Assembly: GCA_024509875.1 (NCBI GenBank)
Contig: JAMPIV010019072.1
Coordinates: 372,001 to 436,000, forward strand
From: Oreohelix idahoensis
Taxonomy: Eukaryota; Mollusca; Gastropoda; Stylommatophora; Oreohelicidae
Reading direction: 5' to 3'
DNA length: 64,000 bases
The notes under the pieces were generated by a model that did no database searches, was not told where the DNA came from, and saw nothing but the letters and a program-made list of their open reading frames with translations. Both the position numbers and the translations under genes were made by a program. Positions 32,556-46,309 of this stretch are shown in pieces. Every line of letters starts with the position of its first letter. Positions within the stretch are counted from its first letter, which is position 1.

Positions 32556-33329
32556 CCACACACCAGTGTTGCAGTTTTGAAACTATATAAACGTTTTATG
32601 CTTCTGGTGTTTGCACTAAACTACACGGCGCTTAATATATCGCGCATTTTTTTCTTCACCAGTGTTGCAGTTATATTTTAAATTATAAATATAAAACACA
32701 TAATAAAGTGTCAAAAGTCTGCATATGTTTTATTGTTATTATCTTTTTGCTGCTTGATTGTTTCCCTTTGACAAGGAAGTTGATAAATGTCTCTTTAAAA
32801 AATCCAACAATTTCTTTTCAAAACTTTACAAAAATGGGTACAAAATAACTTCATTCGGAATCTACAAAATGAGTTCCCCAGTCTTCTATATGTGCTGCAG
32901 CTGCTGAAAAGTTAAGACGTTAGTTTTAGTTCTTTCTCAGTCATTATTTTTACGAGTAGATTAACAATTTAATATAATCTCAGCTAAAATGTCGAAAAGA
33001 TTTTTAAAAAAATCAGTTACAGGTGATCATAATTGTGACAAAACGTTTGTACTTGTACTTTTGAGCCCCTCTCTCACTCCTTCATCCGCTTTTTATTTGG
33101 CATATTTTATGCACCTTCATACACATTTTTTGTTTTGAAGCCGCTCCCAGACTTGTTTACGTTTCGCCAGATAAATCGTAATATTACCAGGCTAATTACA
33201 CTGGTCATAGGTTAATCCGCTTATCACGTAAGTCGTCTAGCAACCTTTGATAGAGTCGATCTCTATTGACACAGTATGGTCGCGCACGATCGATGAAAGG
33301 AGGCTGTATTGCCTGTCTGAGAGATCCGT
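32556..33329. other. no gene seen
   Basis: AT-rich DNA. Minus-strand frame 33205-33396 runs into the LTR and has no recognisable domain. Confidence 0.4.
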
Positions 33330-33334
33330 CTGGC

Positions 33335-35647
33335 TGTGGTAAACTTCTAAATACAATATCTAAATTAGGATATAACAGTATAGTGCATAAAGTCACAGAT
33401 AAGAAAGTACTAAAAATTTTCGGCGAGAATCGTAAGTTGTCGCCTACGCCTTCAGCGTATTATTTGATAACGCAATGGCCGAACCAAAAGGGTACCCTAA
33501 TTTTCAAATTCGTCATTGAGACAAATGTTCCACTTCCCTAGGTCAACTAAGTATTTGCCTAAATACATTGTAGAGGGGAGGGGAAACGGAGAAAACCTAA
33601 CGCAATTCACGTCTCACATTGTTCTAAAAATAAAACTACTTGCTAGTATTGCCTTAGGCGGTTTTTCAAATTACGATGAAAAAGTTAGAAAAAGTGGACA
33701 CATCGGTCAGGGAAACACGCTTAGCTCTTATTGCGAATGACATAAACTCTCGTAATTAGCTTGAAAGTACATGAGAAAAGAATTGAACGGGAGGTAGTTT
33801 AAAAATCAACAACTAACATGGAAAAAATATGGAATATTGAACCAAGCCGCTTAGCCCCATAAAAATCATATATTCGTGTACCTGTGGCTTTGCTGACTAA
33901 GAATATGTTATCAATTACATAAATAGTCCATTAGATAATCAAATATTGGGGATAATACATAGAGAATCAGAGATACTGTCAGGTCAAGTCATATCTGCTT
34001 AGATTGGATAGCATATTTTTTGGGGGAAAAAATTAGGTGAAAGATAGGCTAAGATAGTACGATGAAGGGGATTGGGTGGAATTTGAAGTGAGGCGAAATA
34101 TTATTGGCCGACCTCGTACTAAACATATATTAATCGAGTATGAGTAACGTAGTAGAAAGTTGAATTGTATTTTTGAAAGACTTTGTTTACAAGTGAAATA
34201 AGGATAATCATTGGCCAGAGTAGTTGATATTGTGGGAAAAGTATTAGGTGAGGACGCCATTTTATAACAAAATTTTGCCAAGGAGCGATGAGAGCAGGCT
34301 TGTGCTGTGTAAACAATATTTCTCAAAAGCCTGGACAGAACGGCAGATCGAAAGTGTGCCAGTCATCGTTCACATGTGTATTTCATTGAATAAATGTGGT
34401 AAGATTGACTTTATTAACATGTATCTAAAATAAAAATTGAATGTGAAATAATAATGTACGACTATAAGTAAGTGGGTCTGTAGCAAACTTAGGCAGAGCC
34501 TAGAGATTGATCCACCGTGTGATAGACTATCAGAGAGGTGTTAGACTACAAGAAAATATGTATGATTGTCATCAAGGAGCATAACACCTATCCTATTGTA
34601 TGGAAAAGATTACAGCTGGAATAGTGGCGTTGTAACTATTAGGGGAGAGGAATACTGGTGTACATTGTCACATCAAAAGATAATGGTGGCATAGGTTGGC
34701 ATAAAGCTATGACCCTTTTCGTTTGTTTGTAATGTACCTGTACTTAAATGTGGAATAGTATTGTATTCTAGGTATAAAGAAGGATGCATAACCTTCACAT
34801 TTCAGGGTCCTGGGTACTGACGTTAATGTAGTACCAAACGCTTGAGAACTGCTCGATTCAGGACTCTGTCCGTATACCTCGAGCCCATGCTAGTGGCCAT
34901 TGCCTATCAAACAGGTGGAACAGATTGTCAAGCGAGCAGAGGAAATGATCTACCTGTATTCTCCTGCCAAGTTAAGTTCTTGTTCGGCACCTGGCAGCTC
35001 AACTTAAAAGAACTAGAAAGTGATAGTGAAGAAAACTGTGAATAGTTATTATTTCCACAAGTGACAAACGAAAACAGACATAACTTAAAGGGAGTGATTA
35101 TAACCAACAACCTATTGTTGATACCAGTATTACCTCAAAATAGAAGAATACAACTACACACTTATATTAGAATAATATTGTATGTATGGACAGAAAATCT
35201 ACTGTTTTATTGGACTGTTGAAAATGATTCTTTTGATTTCACTTTTGATTGTCAGTCCTGGTTCAAAATAAATTAGAATCAGGATAATAAATTGTAAAAA
35301 ATTCTATTTACACAAATTTCAACCACTGTCTTAAATAAGATAGCCTTTTAAAGTGTCGTTTGTATGTTATTGTTGTAATACTGTTGGTTGTTGTGGATAA
35401 TAAACTAATTGTTTGTATGTTAGTTGGTTATTGCACATTACACCCTACATTCATAACCCTAGACATTACACGCAGTCATTATAATAATAATATAGATTAA
35501 TTTTGAATGAGATCAAAAGGGTGGTAGCGGAAAGGTACTCTGAAAAGTTTACAATACTATTTGTTAAATTCAGAGACCTTCATAGCTGATCTCATTTAAT
35601 ACAATAATAATACATAACAATAATTCATAACATCAAAACCCACCACA
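33335..35647 (+). mobile_element. solo LTR, family 1 (GMR1-like), with target duplication
   Basis: 2313 bp, begins TGTGGTAAACTTCTAAATAC and ends ACCACA, flanked by a perfect 5-bp duplication CTGGC (33330-33334 and 35648-35652). On the opposite strand it aligns throughout with the LTR at 10669: GTCTAGGGTTATGAA, TACACCAGTAT(A/T)C, GATAGGTGT, TATGGGGCTAAG and others. It is much diverged from that LTR, so it represents an older subfamily. It lies in the opposite orientation to the 10.7 kb element. Confidence 0.9.
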
Positions 35648-35652
35648 CTGGC

Positions 35653-36729
35653 GGAGGCACGAAAACACAGGTGATATGAGATAATAGCTTCCGCTGGCCC
35701 GTCTTGGTATCAATATTACCGATAATCTATCTGGGGAGCCAATATTGGTGAGAAAGCGTCTAGACAGGCTATGAGTGCACAAATGGGTTTATGAGTTTTG
35801 CATAAAGATTTAAGCGGAAGTATTACGACTTATTAGAAAGAGATCAAGCGATGGAATTTTAAAATTTGATCTGGGATTTGGAACTGAGAATTGGAAATAT
35901 AATCTAGCGAAATCAGAGACACATATCAGACTGCATCGCCACGTCACACTAGCAATTCACCAGAGCCAGAGAAGGATCGGACTAAGAATTCCAAAATTTT
36001 AAGTGACAGATCGAAGTATTTGGGAAGCTTTAAAACTTAAAAGTCAACCCGCGTTTTAAAATATGAAGACTGGAAACTTAAAGGACCAGGATCGAAGTAT
36101 TTGGGCAACTTTAAAACTTAAAAGTAAACCCTCATTTTTAATACAAAGACTGGAGACCTAAAGAATCAGATCACCCATCATAAGAGGAATGCAAAATGTC
36201 CAGACCAAGTGATTCGAAAGCATCTAACCAAAGTTGCTAGTGTCCATTCTAACTGTTCCAGGAGATTGTGTTCCCAAAAGTTTCTTTGGGGTAAGTGTAA
36301 ACATTTATTTTACAAATGCGAATTTGACATGTTTTCCTTGCTAAAGTGGTTATATATGAGGCTGACGACCTCAACATGTGAAAATAGTATGTTCGTCAAC
36401 GACTACAGCAAGCGCTGGAGTTTGTTTTATGCTAATTCGTTCAGAAACGCGAAAGCAGCAGCGACGCTAGATTCCGAATTGAGCATTGATGAGTGATGAT
36501 TACATCATATGTACCTAAAGTGTATAATATCATTTTGTGAGATATGTACCTTGTTAATTGTAATTCAGGCAAATCATTGCTCGCGCTGTCCAAGCACATA
36601 TTTTCCCAGTTTAATACCCAGAAGGATATTGGTGATTTCTAATTATCTTCCCTGAGTTACGCTGTATACTCAAGAATTTAATTATTCAGAGAGGCTAACA
36701 TTGGTCGGTGGACAGCGCATTGTTTTTTA
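35653..36729. other. no gene; contains a two-unit direct repeat
   Basis: Two copies of an approximately 81-bp unit containing ATCGAAGTATTTGGG and TTTAAAACTTAAAAGT lie at 36008-36170. A 95-codon frame (36209-36496) has no known domain. Confidence 0.5.
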
Positions 36730-36910
36730 CTTCTGAAAATATTTTGTGACACACCCTTGAGATAGAAGCTTCATTACCCTTCTATCTACAACTCTGCCAA
36801 TAGTAATCTTGTGCGAAGGTAGACACCTTTGACGACCCATTTTAGATACTCTCGAGTTTTGGCCACTGTTGGACCACTACTACAGAGCTATGGGGAGGCA
36901 ATCCGTGACA
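36730..36910 (-). repeat. partial R1 copy
   Basis: Matches the sense-5' end of R1 (minus-strand start TGTCACGGATTGCC; shared GTTTTGGCCACTGTTGGACC on the plus strand). It lies in inverted orientation to the R1 copy starting at 37218, so the two form arms of an inverted repeat about 300 bp apart. Confidence 0.75.
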
Positions 36911-37106
36911 ATAATCGCGACCACAATTTGATGAGACCAAATAAATGAAAGGAGATCAAAAGAAGTCACGTCCAACACAAAAATCAGAATCAATTCAAAT
37001 GCCAAGTCGGTCCTATTGTATGACTCTGAGCATGGAGAACAACAAAAACCACAACCATAAAGCTTCAGACTTTCGCAAATGTGTAAAAAAGGTAGGCTCA
37101 AAGCAG

Positions 37107-37217
37107 ATACAGCCGTAGGGGAGTGAAATCTTAGAAACTTCACAATACTAGATGAAGTAACCACCTCCCTTCTTCGCTGTCTGTTCCTTTCCTGATCCAA
37201 GAGCAGAGTAAGATATA
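37107..37217 (-). mobile_element. SINE family B fragment
   Basis: GAGTGAAATCTTAGAAACTT, then CTCCCTTCTTCGCTGTCTG and AAGAGCAGAGTAAGATA match the body of the family B copies at 45950 and 57339. It is cut off by the R1 start at 37218, so R1 probably inserted into it. Confidence 0.6.
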
Positions 37218-38757
37218 TGTGACGGTATTGCCTCCCCTGCTTTGCAGTAGTGGCCCAGCAGTGACCAAAACTCAAGAGTATCTATTATAGGCTTCAATGG
37301 AGTCTATCTTTACACAAGATTACTCTTGGCAGAAATGTAGATAGAAGAGTAGTAAAGCTTCTATCACATGGGAGTTTTCACAAGGTATTCAGATAAGCGA
37401 AAACAATGCTGGCTGTCGCTGAGCAAGTTAATTCTGTAATCTGCCGACACTTTTTATGAAGAATTTAAGCAATGGTTTATTCTAGCTCGTTAAGCCTCCA
37501 CCGCTGAGCTAATCGGTGGGCATTATTATTATTATAAATAGCTCTGTTTAGAGTGTGTGTTTAGTAACTTTGACGGAGACAAACATGTAGTACATTTAAA
37601 AGGATTGAATCGAAGTTAAATTTGTAACATTACAATAACAAAATTTAATAATCACTTTAAGTTTAACAGTTTAAAAGAAATAATTTGAATAGTTATGAAA
37701 AGGATTTCATCACTTGAATGGGATTTAACTGAATAAAGGAGGTCACTTTTGGCAGCGGATATTTTCACTTAGCTGCCAATGGTAGTTTCTTCTCCCGCTG
37801 TGTTAGTTCCTTTCACTCTGCTCGCGCTCGTCTCTGGTCAAAGTTCAGGCTCCGCACGTTCCCAGAACGTCAAAGAGTAACGGCCAAGTTGGTTCTGCGT
37901 CTGTCTATAAGATCCTCTTATGAAGGCGTCTCGCACAACGTCAGTCCACTTCTACCTTCACTTGGTTTCAGAGATAGTACTTTCTGCTGGTACCACAAAT
38001 AACTGGTAATAGAAATAAAAACGAAACGCTCTTCTGAGTATGGCGTTTTCCGTCACAGTTATGTGCCCCCCTCTTCTCTTCTACCATCCCTTGTCAGAAT
38101 TTACCCTTGATGAGAATTAAAATTAATCCCTAGGGATAAAACTTCCTTTACATTTAAACTGAATAGCTTTAGCTTTACATTACATTTAAATGAAATGGTT
38201 AAATTTACAGATATAATATGTTTTACATTTACATCTCCACTGTTTGAAAAGTGTTCACAATATAAATTCATTTATGTTTCCTTTATATTTACACTTATGG
38301 AAAAGTTTGAAACTTTTATTAATTTAAAATGAATATTTTCACATAGACATCTACCCTGGTTTAAAGCTTGAAAACGTACATTAATTTTAAAGTGACTATG
38401 TTTATAGGGACATTTACACCGCTTTGAAAATGTAAGTATTATTCTTAGAATGTACATCATTTCTTTTCATCTTTCCCTCCCTGTTCCATAGGGAACCTGG
38501 AACTACTTTATGCTTTTAGTTCTCTTTACGAAACTATCAATAAAGCAATCACCAGCCCGTGCAGTGGTGGTTCATGAATCATCACTCTGTACGCTGAGGT
38601 TGCCAGCTTCAAATGACTTTGACATGCAATAGCGAGTTTCACATATTAAACGTCACATGGTGATATATATAGATATATGTTAGTTCACATGTTAGTAATA
38701 AAGCAGAATGGAAATGCACTACTTACACCAATCTTGGCTATAGACGTTTTTTGCTCA
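37218..38757 (+). mobile_element. LTR-like repeat R1, copy 2
   Basis: Inverted counterpart of 6603-8028 (about 1.5 kb). It starts TGTGACGGTATTGCCTCCCC and ends AGACGTTTTTTGCTCA. Conserved blocks include GTGCAGTGGTGGTTCATGAA and GAACTAACATATATC-type stretches on the opposite strand. Flanks do not duplicate. No coding sequence. Confidence 0.6.
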
Positions 38758-39429
38758 GAGGAATAAGAGAGACGAATCGTTCTCTTACACACGTCTGGGA
38801 TGTCTTTAATTTTGACCATAGATTCCCCCCCCCCCCCCCCCCCTGACTACGTGTTTCTTCAGTTTCATAGTCCCGGGGTTCCTTATTAAAATTTAGAGAG
38901 TTCATGTGCTTTATAAGTCGTATCTGGTTCTCCAATAAAAGGTCCGGTTCACAAAAAGGAATTATGAATCTAGTCTTCACTCTGACGAGGTCTGATGTTG
39001 TCTTGGCGAGCGTGAAATTCAGAGTGAAATAAAACTGTGAAATGGTCACCGGAAGCGATTATATCACACTTATCTGCCTACATGTGCCACACAGACAGTA
39101 ATCTCGTTATCTGTCGTATGAGTATGCAAACTCCGTGTCTTATCGGTAATTAAGCCGATAGCGCTGGCCGATGTGCTTGTTAATCTGCCGCGCCTATAAC
39201 CAACAAATCTGGGTAGCGCCAAACAAATGTGATGTATCATATCAGCCGCTCCTTGCAAATGTGATATTTATCACCTACAGGGTAAAATCAAATCTCTGCT
39301 ACTTAGCAGGAAAATAACGAGGAAAGAAAGAAAGAGAGAAAGAAAAGTGCGATAATTGACAGCACATAATAAAAATCAGTACCACAAATGTACCGATACT
39401 GCCGGAGAGAACCAAAGATCGCTAAGAGG
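38758..39429. other. no gene; poly-C run
   Basis: A 19-base C run (38825-38843). A minus-strand frame of 103 codons crosses it as poly-Gly and is not convincing. Confidence 0.4.
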
Positions 39430-39550
39430 TCGTCCATTTCGTCACAATATCCATTTACAGATGATAGACTGTAGCGTGATGCCCCTGTCGTTCCAACCCG
39501 CTACATTTGCTGCGAGAGACCTGAGCTCTAATAAAGGACGCTCTCATAAA
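39430..39550 (-). mobile_element. SINE family B, tRNA-like end
   Basis: Shares CCATTTACAG, ACTGTAGCGTGA and TTTGCTGCGA with the family B copy at 45950-46170, but the rest of the body is missing. Confidence 0.55.
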
Positions 39551-39728
39551 TAGGTGCTTGCCTAAAATAGAAGGATTATAGTGATATAAGATCATGAATG
39601 TGGAATTTATGACACGAACCAGACAAGTGCCAGACAGATAGGGCACACATTGAGCAAACATGCTGATAGATTACCGGGAAGTCTTTTAAAATCTTGTATC
39701 ATTTTATTTTACTGTAGTTTGTTTTCAG

Positions 39729-39972
<244 letters not shown>

Positions 39973-41346
39973 TGTGACGTCGTATGGCATGGGCACACTG
40001 GGCAGTGCCCAGGGCCCCACAATTCTAGGGACCCACGATTCTAGGGGCCCCATGCTGGGATGCTGCCATATTGTTCATAAGACATCATTTTTATTCCCGT
40101 GGGTAGGTAGGGCTGGTAGGGGCCCAATGCATTGCTTTGACCAGAGCTTATGTCGTACAGATAGGTTGTGAGTTATTTTTGTCCCACCTGAGTAGAGTGG
40201 ATGGTGACAGATACGTGAGAAAAAGGTGTGAGAAATAGATTTCACTGGTGATAGCTTAAGGAGAAGATATGTCTCTGGAATGAGTAAGTTTCTCTATTCC
40301 AGCCTATCTATACGACTATAATTTAGTACAAGACAACCTTGCCCTCCTCATACATATAAATATATGTTTAACAACACACACACACAGCTATGTGACAACA
40401 AGACACACAAAGTTAAGTTTCCTTTGTTCTTAATTATCATTTAAACTTGACAAAATCAAATATCTAAAGAAAGATCAAATACACTTGTGTTTAAAGATTT
40501 ACATACATATGAAAGAGCAGAATAAATGTGCCCTCCTCCTATGGAGAAAAGAACCCAAAAAGTTAATAACCCAAAGGTCGAAGGTTTGCACTATGTTACA
40601 GGGTAGACAGTAAAGTAAACAAGTTCCTACTATAGGCTACCCAGTAAAGTTAACAAGTTTAAGCAAATCCAGTTTTGGTAAAGTCCCTGTAACAGAAAAA
40701 TATTCACTCTCTCTTTCATGCAGTGGCCACTCAATCACTCTTGCCCTCTTGGTTATATCCCTTGAAATTACAATTTTTACTGACTATATAAAAGGTCAGG
40801 TTTATTTCCCAAATTGGCCCCAGTCCATCCTCTAACAAATAAAGACTAGTGAGGTGAACGCCGAATCTGGTGTGGGTTTTTCCTGGATGAACAAAATGTC
40901 ACCGCCAATAGTTGATGTAGAAACGTGATCTTGGGGTTCACGGTTAAAAGAGGAAAATACTTCCAGTATTGGAAAACATCTGGTTGCTAAAAATGTTACA
41001 ATTGATAAATGATGATAATCCTATCGGCTGGCTCTATGGTAGAGTGCCGATTCTGGAACAGCGTAAATTCTGGATGCTACGCTTGAATACGACTGTCAGA
41101 AATCGGAATAAATGTTATTTTTTTTTTCACACCCCAGTGGGCTGATAAAATTGAAAAAAATATTGCTGGGTTTGGTAAGTCCAGTTAAATTTACAAGTTA
41201 AAATGTTTCTCATGTATCGTTGGCAAATACTTGCTCACCAATGAAATTGGTGACGCACAAGCCAAGAAAAAGACAACATTAACCAATCAGTGAAAGAAAG
41301 AAAAAAGAGACCGCTAGACGCCCTGGATCAGGTCTGCTAGGAATAT
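39973..41346. other. no gene seen
   Basis: Near 40010-40060 a GGGCCCCAC / TTCTAGGGACCC / GGGGCCCCATG palindrome-like block resembles ends of DNA transposons. Otherwise nothing. Confidence 0.35.
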
Positions 41347-41351
41347 ATAAG

Positions 41352-43971
41352 TGTCACGTAGGGTTTATATTCATTTAATTTCCTACATCTTCTTCCTATT
41401 CTTTCACATAAATTCTCTCTTTTAATATCTCTGTATTTTTTTTTTTCCTGTGTATTTTTCATCCATTCGTTTTGCGAATATTATTCTCATATAATTCGCA
41501 AACTTTACCTGTTTTCCTTTCTCTTAAACTGAGAATCGCGCTAGGACGATATTACGTAGATGTCAGGGCTGCAGGGCGTCAGAAGGCGTGATAAGTCGGT
41601 TCGCTGAACATAGGACGTAGCAAATCGTCTACATTCTCACCGAGCGCGCGAGCTTCTTCTCGGCATTAGTCCCGGTGAGGTGTGATACTTTACATCTGCA
41701 CCGGTCAGTATCCAGACATTTGGCTGGAAAATCCCAAACTGACACGGCGCTCACTTGGGCCATGGTCAGCTGTAGTGTGAAAACTGCCCTGAAATGGAGT
41801 CAGGCTGTCTGGGATTTGAAACTGACACGCGTACATCGTGGTCAGTAGGTGACAGTTACGACACGCGTTAAGCGGACGTAAATGTTGGGAGTAGGGGAGA
41901 TAATTTCGCTTGGCGAAATAAGTTTGGGCCCTTTGTCTGATTTTAAGATATTGGCCAAGTTTGAAACTTTAATTTCATTCTCGCTCATAGACTCCACAGT
42001 AGATAGGTCGCTCGAAAACAGAATAGCTGTTAGCGAAGATCTCAGTTTGTTTCGGCAATTTGTCGAACTTCTAGACTTCCAGAAATATTTTCAGCATTTT
42101 TATTCTTAAGTTGTGCGACTACCTGTAATTCTGTGGTTGAGGTAATTAATATGATAGATATATAGATTTTGTGAGTGTTAAAGTGTTAAATCGCTTAATT
42201 CATTTTAATCTATTTCTTTAGCGCAGAAGAGAAATAAAGTGGTAGGCTATTATATTTTCTAGGGAAGCATTCAGTGGAAAGCAGACTAAAAAAAATTAAA
42301 TTTCTAGCTTATAACGGCAATTGTAGCTATTTATAAATTTAATTTAACTGCTAATACTCAGTCGAGTGTATTTTTCTAAACTAACGTATAAACTCTAGAA
42401 TCGAGCCTCATGAATGATGACGGGATACGCACGTGTTCCTAATTTATGAGGAATGCTGATTTTTAAATATAACTTACGTCACGGGAAGTTTAAATGATAA
42501 GCAAAGCTCTCTGCTTGCAAGTTTAAATGTAAGTTTTAACCAGTACAGATTCTGTTTATTATATTATATGTGTTATTTTTCCTCCACACAGTGAAAGTTT
42601 TGGGGTGACCCTAACTTTACCAGCACCTAGTAGTAGTTTCCATACTTGTGAAGAAATAGACAGTCCTTATTTTGAACCACGTGGGTTTTCTCAAGTAACA
42701 CTGATCTGACGGTGCAAGTTAGACAGAAATACTAATATCCCTATAACGGGTTTTCAAAGACTGTAATGATAAATACTGGACCTTGGAACCAGCACTTAAT
42801 TTCTTCTAGAAACTCTATATAATTTGCTGCCTGGTGGCGTGAATATTTACAATCATTTCCCGACTAGATTATATCTTGTGGACAAATCTGTGGTGTGACT
42901 AAAGTGAATCCTATACTGAGGGAAGGCACCGACCTGACATTCATCATTTTTTAGAAACCTACGCTATTGACACTGTGCTCTGCTAACTCCCGCGCCTGGA
43001 ATAATTGTTAGGTGACTTAATCAGACATTTGAACAAATTTGCATACCCAAGTAGTCGTTCCCGGAGACTCCAAGTTAAATACGTCTTTTGGAACTGGGGA
43101 CTTCTTGGCAGAAGACTGCATTTTTTGAGTCTGTGTGAAAATCTAAGATCAATGTGTTCCAAGAGGCAGCGAGCAAAGTCGTGAGTACCTGAATGAGAAG
43201 CCATGGCGGAATGAATGAGTGTACGCTGGTCTGAGTGACATTTTCACTATTATATCTTTGACACCCTGTTGCTGTCCTAATTTTCTTTCCAATCTGCATA
43301 ATTTGTTGCTAAGGCTAGGGTTCTTGTGTTTTTGTCTTAGGTTAAATCAGATTTTTTTCAAACTCTGTGCATATAATTACGAGATAAAACAAAGAAAACC
43401 TCTTAGACTCAAACCCTATGTATCTGTGACTCTGGCGCCATCATCTGTTCTCTTAACGGGGCCGGGCTAAACCTAGAGTTAACACTATAACGGGGCTATC
43501 ATCCTTGCAACATTTCCTTGATTTTTTATGACTATGTGTATATGTATTTTCCTTGATGTACTTTCTTTGATGTTGTGAGCCGATTTTTCCTGATAATAAA
43601 ATCGCTCTTGAACTTAATAATCGTGTTTGGTCAGCTCGTTCTAGATAATATATATATCATTGTTATAGTTTTCCCACGTCTGTGTGTTTACCTGTCGTCA
43701 CGTGTATGTGCGTGCCTGTGAGTGATAGAAATATACGTAATATGTATATTGGTGTAGTCTGTCTGACGCTGTAACAACTGTTGTAGAAGATAGGTGAGAG
43801 AGAGAAGAATTCTTTTCGCTTTCAGAGACAGCCACTATATCAAAATCTATCATCTCACGTGTGTGGAAATTCTATTACCTTTCACTAACTCTCACTGAGT
43901 CTATCACCTATTCAAACCTATTCAGAAGGGACCAAACCTAGTCTTAATTCTCCTATCGGAAATCTACGACA
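41352..43971 (+). mobile_element. solo LTR, family 2, with target duplication
   Basis: 2620 bp, begins TGTCACGTAGGGTTTATATT and ends AATCTACGACA. A perfect 5-bp duplication ATAAG flanks it (41347-41351 and 43972-43976). It is the inverted counterpart of the LTRs at 25123 and 59782 over its whole length. No internal region remains, so it formed by LTR-LTR recombination. It holds the open frame 41882-42109 shared with the LTR at 25123-27266. Confidence 0.93.
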
Positions 43972-43976
43972 ATAAG

Positions 43977-45239
43977 AAACATTTATGGAAAAAAGCTACT
44001 ATTCTATATAGCTACATATATGCACATAGACGGGGACAAGACGATCTCTTATCCACTCCGTCAGTCCTGATTAAATTTAAAAGGCACACGGTGTCTTTAG
44101 CTTACCCTATCGCCCGTCGCTAGCGCTGAGTTTTCAGGTTGGATGAGTTATGCGACTCTCCCCCCCCCCCTTTTGCTCGCGCTTAACGATCAGCGTACAA
44201 TGTCAGTTATCACAAACTATCGCCGGTCGTTAAGTAGCTATTAATTTGGTCGGCGTCTGATAGTTTAGTCTTATGATATTAAATAATATGCACTTATAAT
44301 AAATACGGACAATGACATAAAACGTGAATTCTTTTCTGTCACTATCAGTTGCGCCTAGCATTTAAACTAGTCAGCTAACCGTCTCTTCTTGTGTGAGAAA
44401 GCGTGTGGTGAAAATTAACATTATAACTGAACATCTGGTATGAAATAGCTACGCGTTATTTTATTTCATTAGTTTTAACGCTATAAAATCAAAGTGAATT
44501 ATAATGGTAAAAGCTAACACTTTTAATTGGTAAAAGCTAACTCTTTTAAACACGTAAACACTAATTTCTATTACCAGAAAATTAGAATGAAAATCCCCAC
44601 AAATGCTATGAACACATTTTCCACAATGGTTCTAGAACTGCGTGCTTAGACTATCCAAAAATTCTGAGTGACAACTGATAGCAGGTTTAAGAAAACACAG
44701 TTTATATATGTTTCTCTGATCTATAGATGATGTTACTTTTCGCACTATTGTGTGAGTAACGGAGAATCAGAACAGAATTCCCAGATGAAGGCTTATGATC
44801 GGTCTTCCGTCGAGCGTTACTAACCGACATCAGGAGAATTCTTACGTCTAACGGGTCTTCTCTGTACGAATGCCTGCTTCCGAAGATCAAAAAGCCCAGG
44901 GGTTTCTGACTTTTTCTGAGTACGAACTTCAAAAGATTCTGTGTTATTCACGTGCGGTCTGTCAGGTATCATATGATTGACAGATAGGCTCGTGTGATGA
45001 GACGATGTGAACAAACCTGATTCGCTACCTGTTATGACGGGCAGGTCACGAAAGTTTGTAAACACTTCGTTTGCTTATGTTCAAAGAAAAGAGGCGTGAC
45101 GAAAAGTGAGTAAACACAGGCTGTAAATGCATGGCTTTGCTAGCAAATTCTAGAACGCTACGAGGTCACAAAAGATTGTCAGATTACTGTAGGTTCTTTT
45201 TCCATTATACGTCACAGCCTACAATGCTGTTAAGACGAC
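43977..45239. other. no gene seen
   Basis: AT-rich DNA with a short C run near 44160. Frames of up to 81 codons lack domains. Confidence 0.4.
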
Positions 45240-45530
45240 CCTGTCTGTCGGTCGGCAATTCGTACGTCTGTCTGTCCGTCCGCGTGCCTGTCCATCCTTT
45301 CGTCAGTTCGTCCATCCACCCATTCGTCCCTCCATCCATCCTACTTTTTTCTTCTGTATGTCCGTCTGTCTCATTTATCCGACCGCCCATCTCTCTGTAC
45401 CTTCATCTACCTGTACAACTCTGTTGCCTGTCTGTCCGTCCGTTCACGCATTCATCTTTCGTTCTGTCTGTCCGTCCGTCTCATCACTTCTCCGACCGTC
45501 CATCCCTCAGTCCTTCCGTCTACCTGTACT
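45240..45530. repeat. degenerate TCCG/TCTG low-complexity tract
   Basis: Pyrimidine-rich tetranucleotide drift (GTCTGTCCGTCCG and CCATCC variants). The Ser/Val/Pro-rich open frames here are artefacts. Confidence 0.85.
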
Positions 45531-45949
45531 ACCCTATCTCTCTTCTCTACCTCTTGCAGGCTATCCATAAACAGCATTTATTTGTATCAGTATAATATAA
45601 AATACACTCCTACAGGCGATTCTTTTGAATGAATATGTCAGCTGTCGTTCAAATTTTACTCTGTTGTCTCCTTACATTTTTTCCTTGGCCAAATCTCCCC
45701 ATCAACCCCTCCACTCCCCCGGCAACCCAGTTTCCCCGTCTAGTCGTTTTCCTGACAGTCAGCCCAACATAAACACTCCGGTTAGTCGACATCAAAAGCT
45801 AATTTGCTGATACTGCGTCTGACTTCTTAGGTCGTTTGGAGCCGTTGCCATCTGTCGCGTGCTGCGTCTGCATGTTTCTTTGCAGACTTAAACGCTGCCG
45901 GTATAACAGGCAAAGTCAAGACAGCTTGGTCTTTAACCTAGTACGGTTT

Positions 45950-46170
45950 TAAATACTGCCATAGGGGGGAGTGAAGTGTTGGATCCTTCAATATACTAGA
46001 TCTGGCTTCGAGAATTGGCGTGACCAGTACTGCCTTCGCCTTCCCTAACTCAAGAGCAGAGTCAGGTACCCATTTACAGTTTGGTATACTGTAGCGTGAC
46101 AGCACCGTGTTTGGAACTCGGCACCTTTGCTGCGAAAGGCCAGAACTCTAACCACATCGTCTTAAATGCG
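45950..46170 (-). mobile_element. tRNA-derived SINE, family B, copy
   Basis: Minus-strand reading: GATGTGGTTAGAGTTCTGGC (A-box region), GAGTTCCAAACAC (weak B box), CTGTAAATGGGTACCTGACT, TCTTGAGTTAGGGAAGGCGA, then a body to about 45950. It is more diverged than family A. Confidence 0.65.
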
Positions 46171-46309
46171 CAGTATAATGTTCCCCTATACGTTATCCAA
46201 GTGATCCTTAACCTTTCGACCTTTAACCTCCCCTAAGAATGAACTAATTTTTACACCTCCCGCCCGCCCTTTTCTAAATTAATAAAATGAATGAACCAGT
46301 CAAGACGAA

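Noticed and set aside
38738..39049. 103-codon minus frame with poly-Gly
   Set aside because: The frame crosses a poly-C run and has no recognisable domain.
39990..40070. Transposon ends suggested by GGGCCCC palindromes
   Set aside because: No paired end or target duplication could be found.
45131..45595. 154-codon Ser/Val/Pro-rich frame
   Set aside because: It lies on the TCCG/TCTG low-complexity tract and has no domain.
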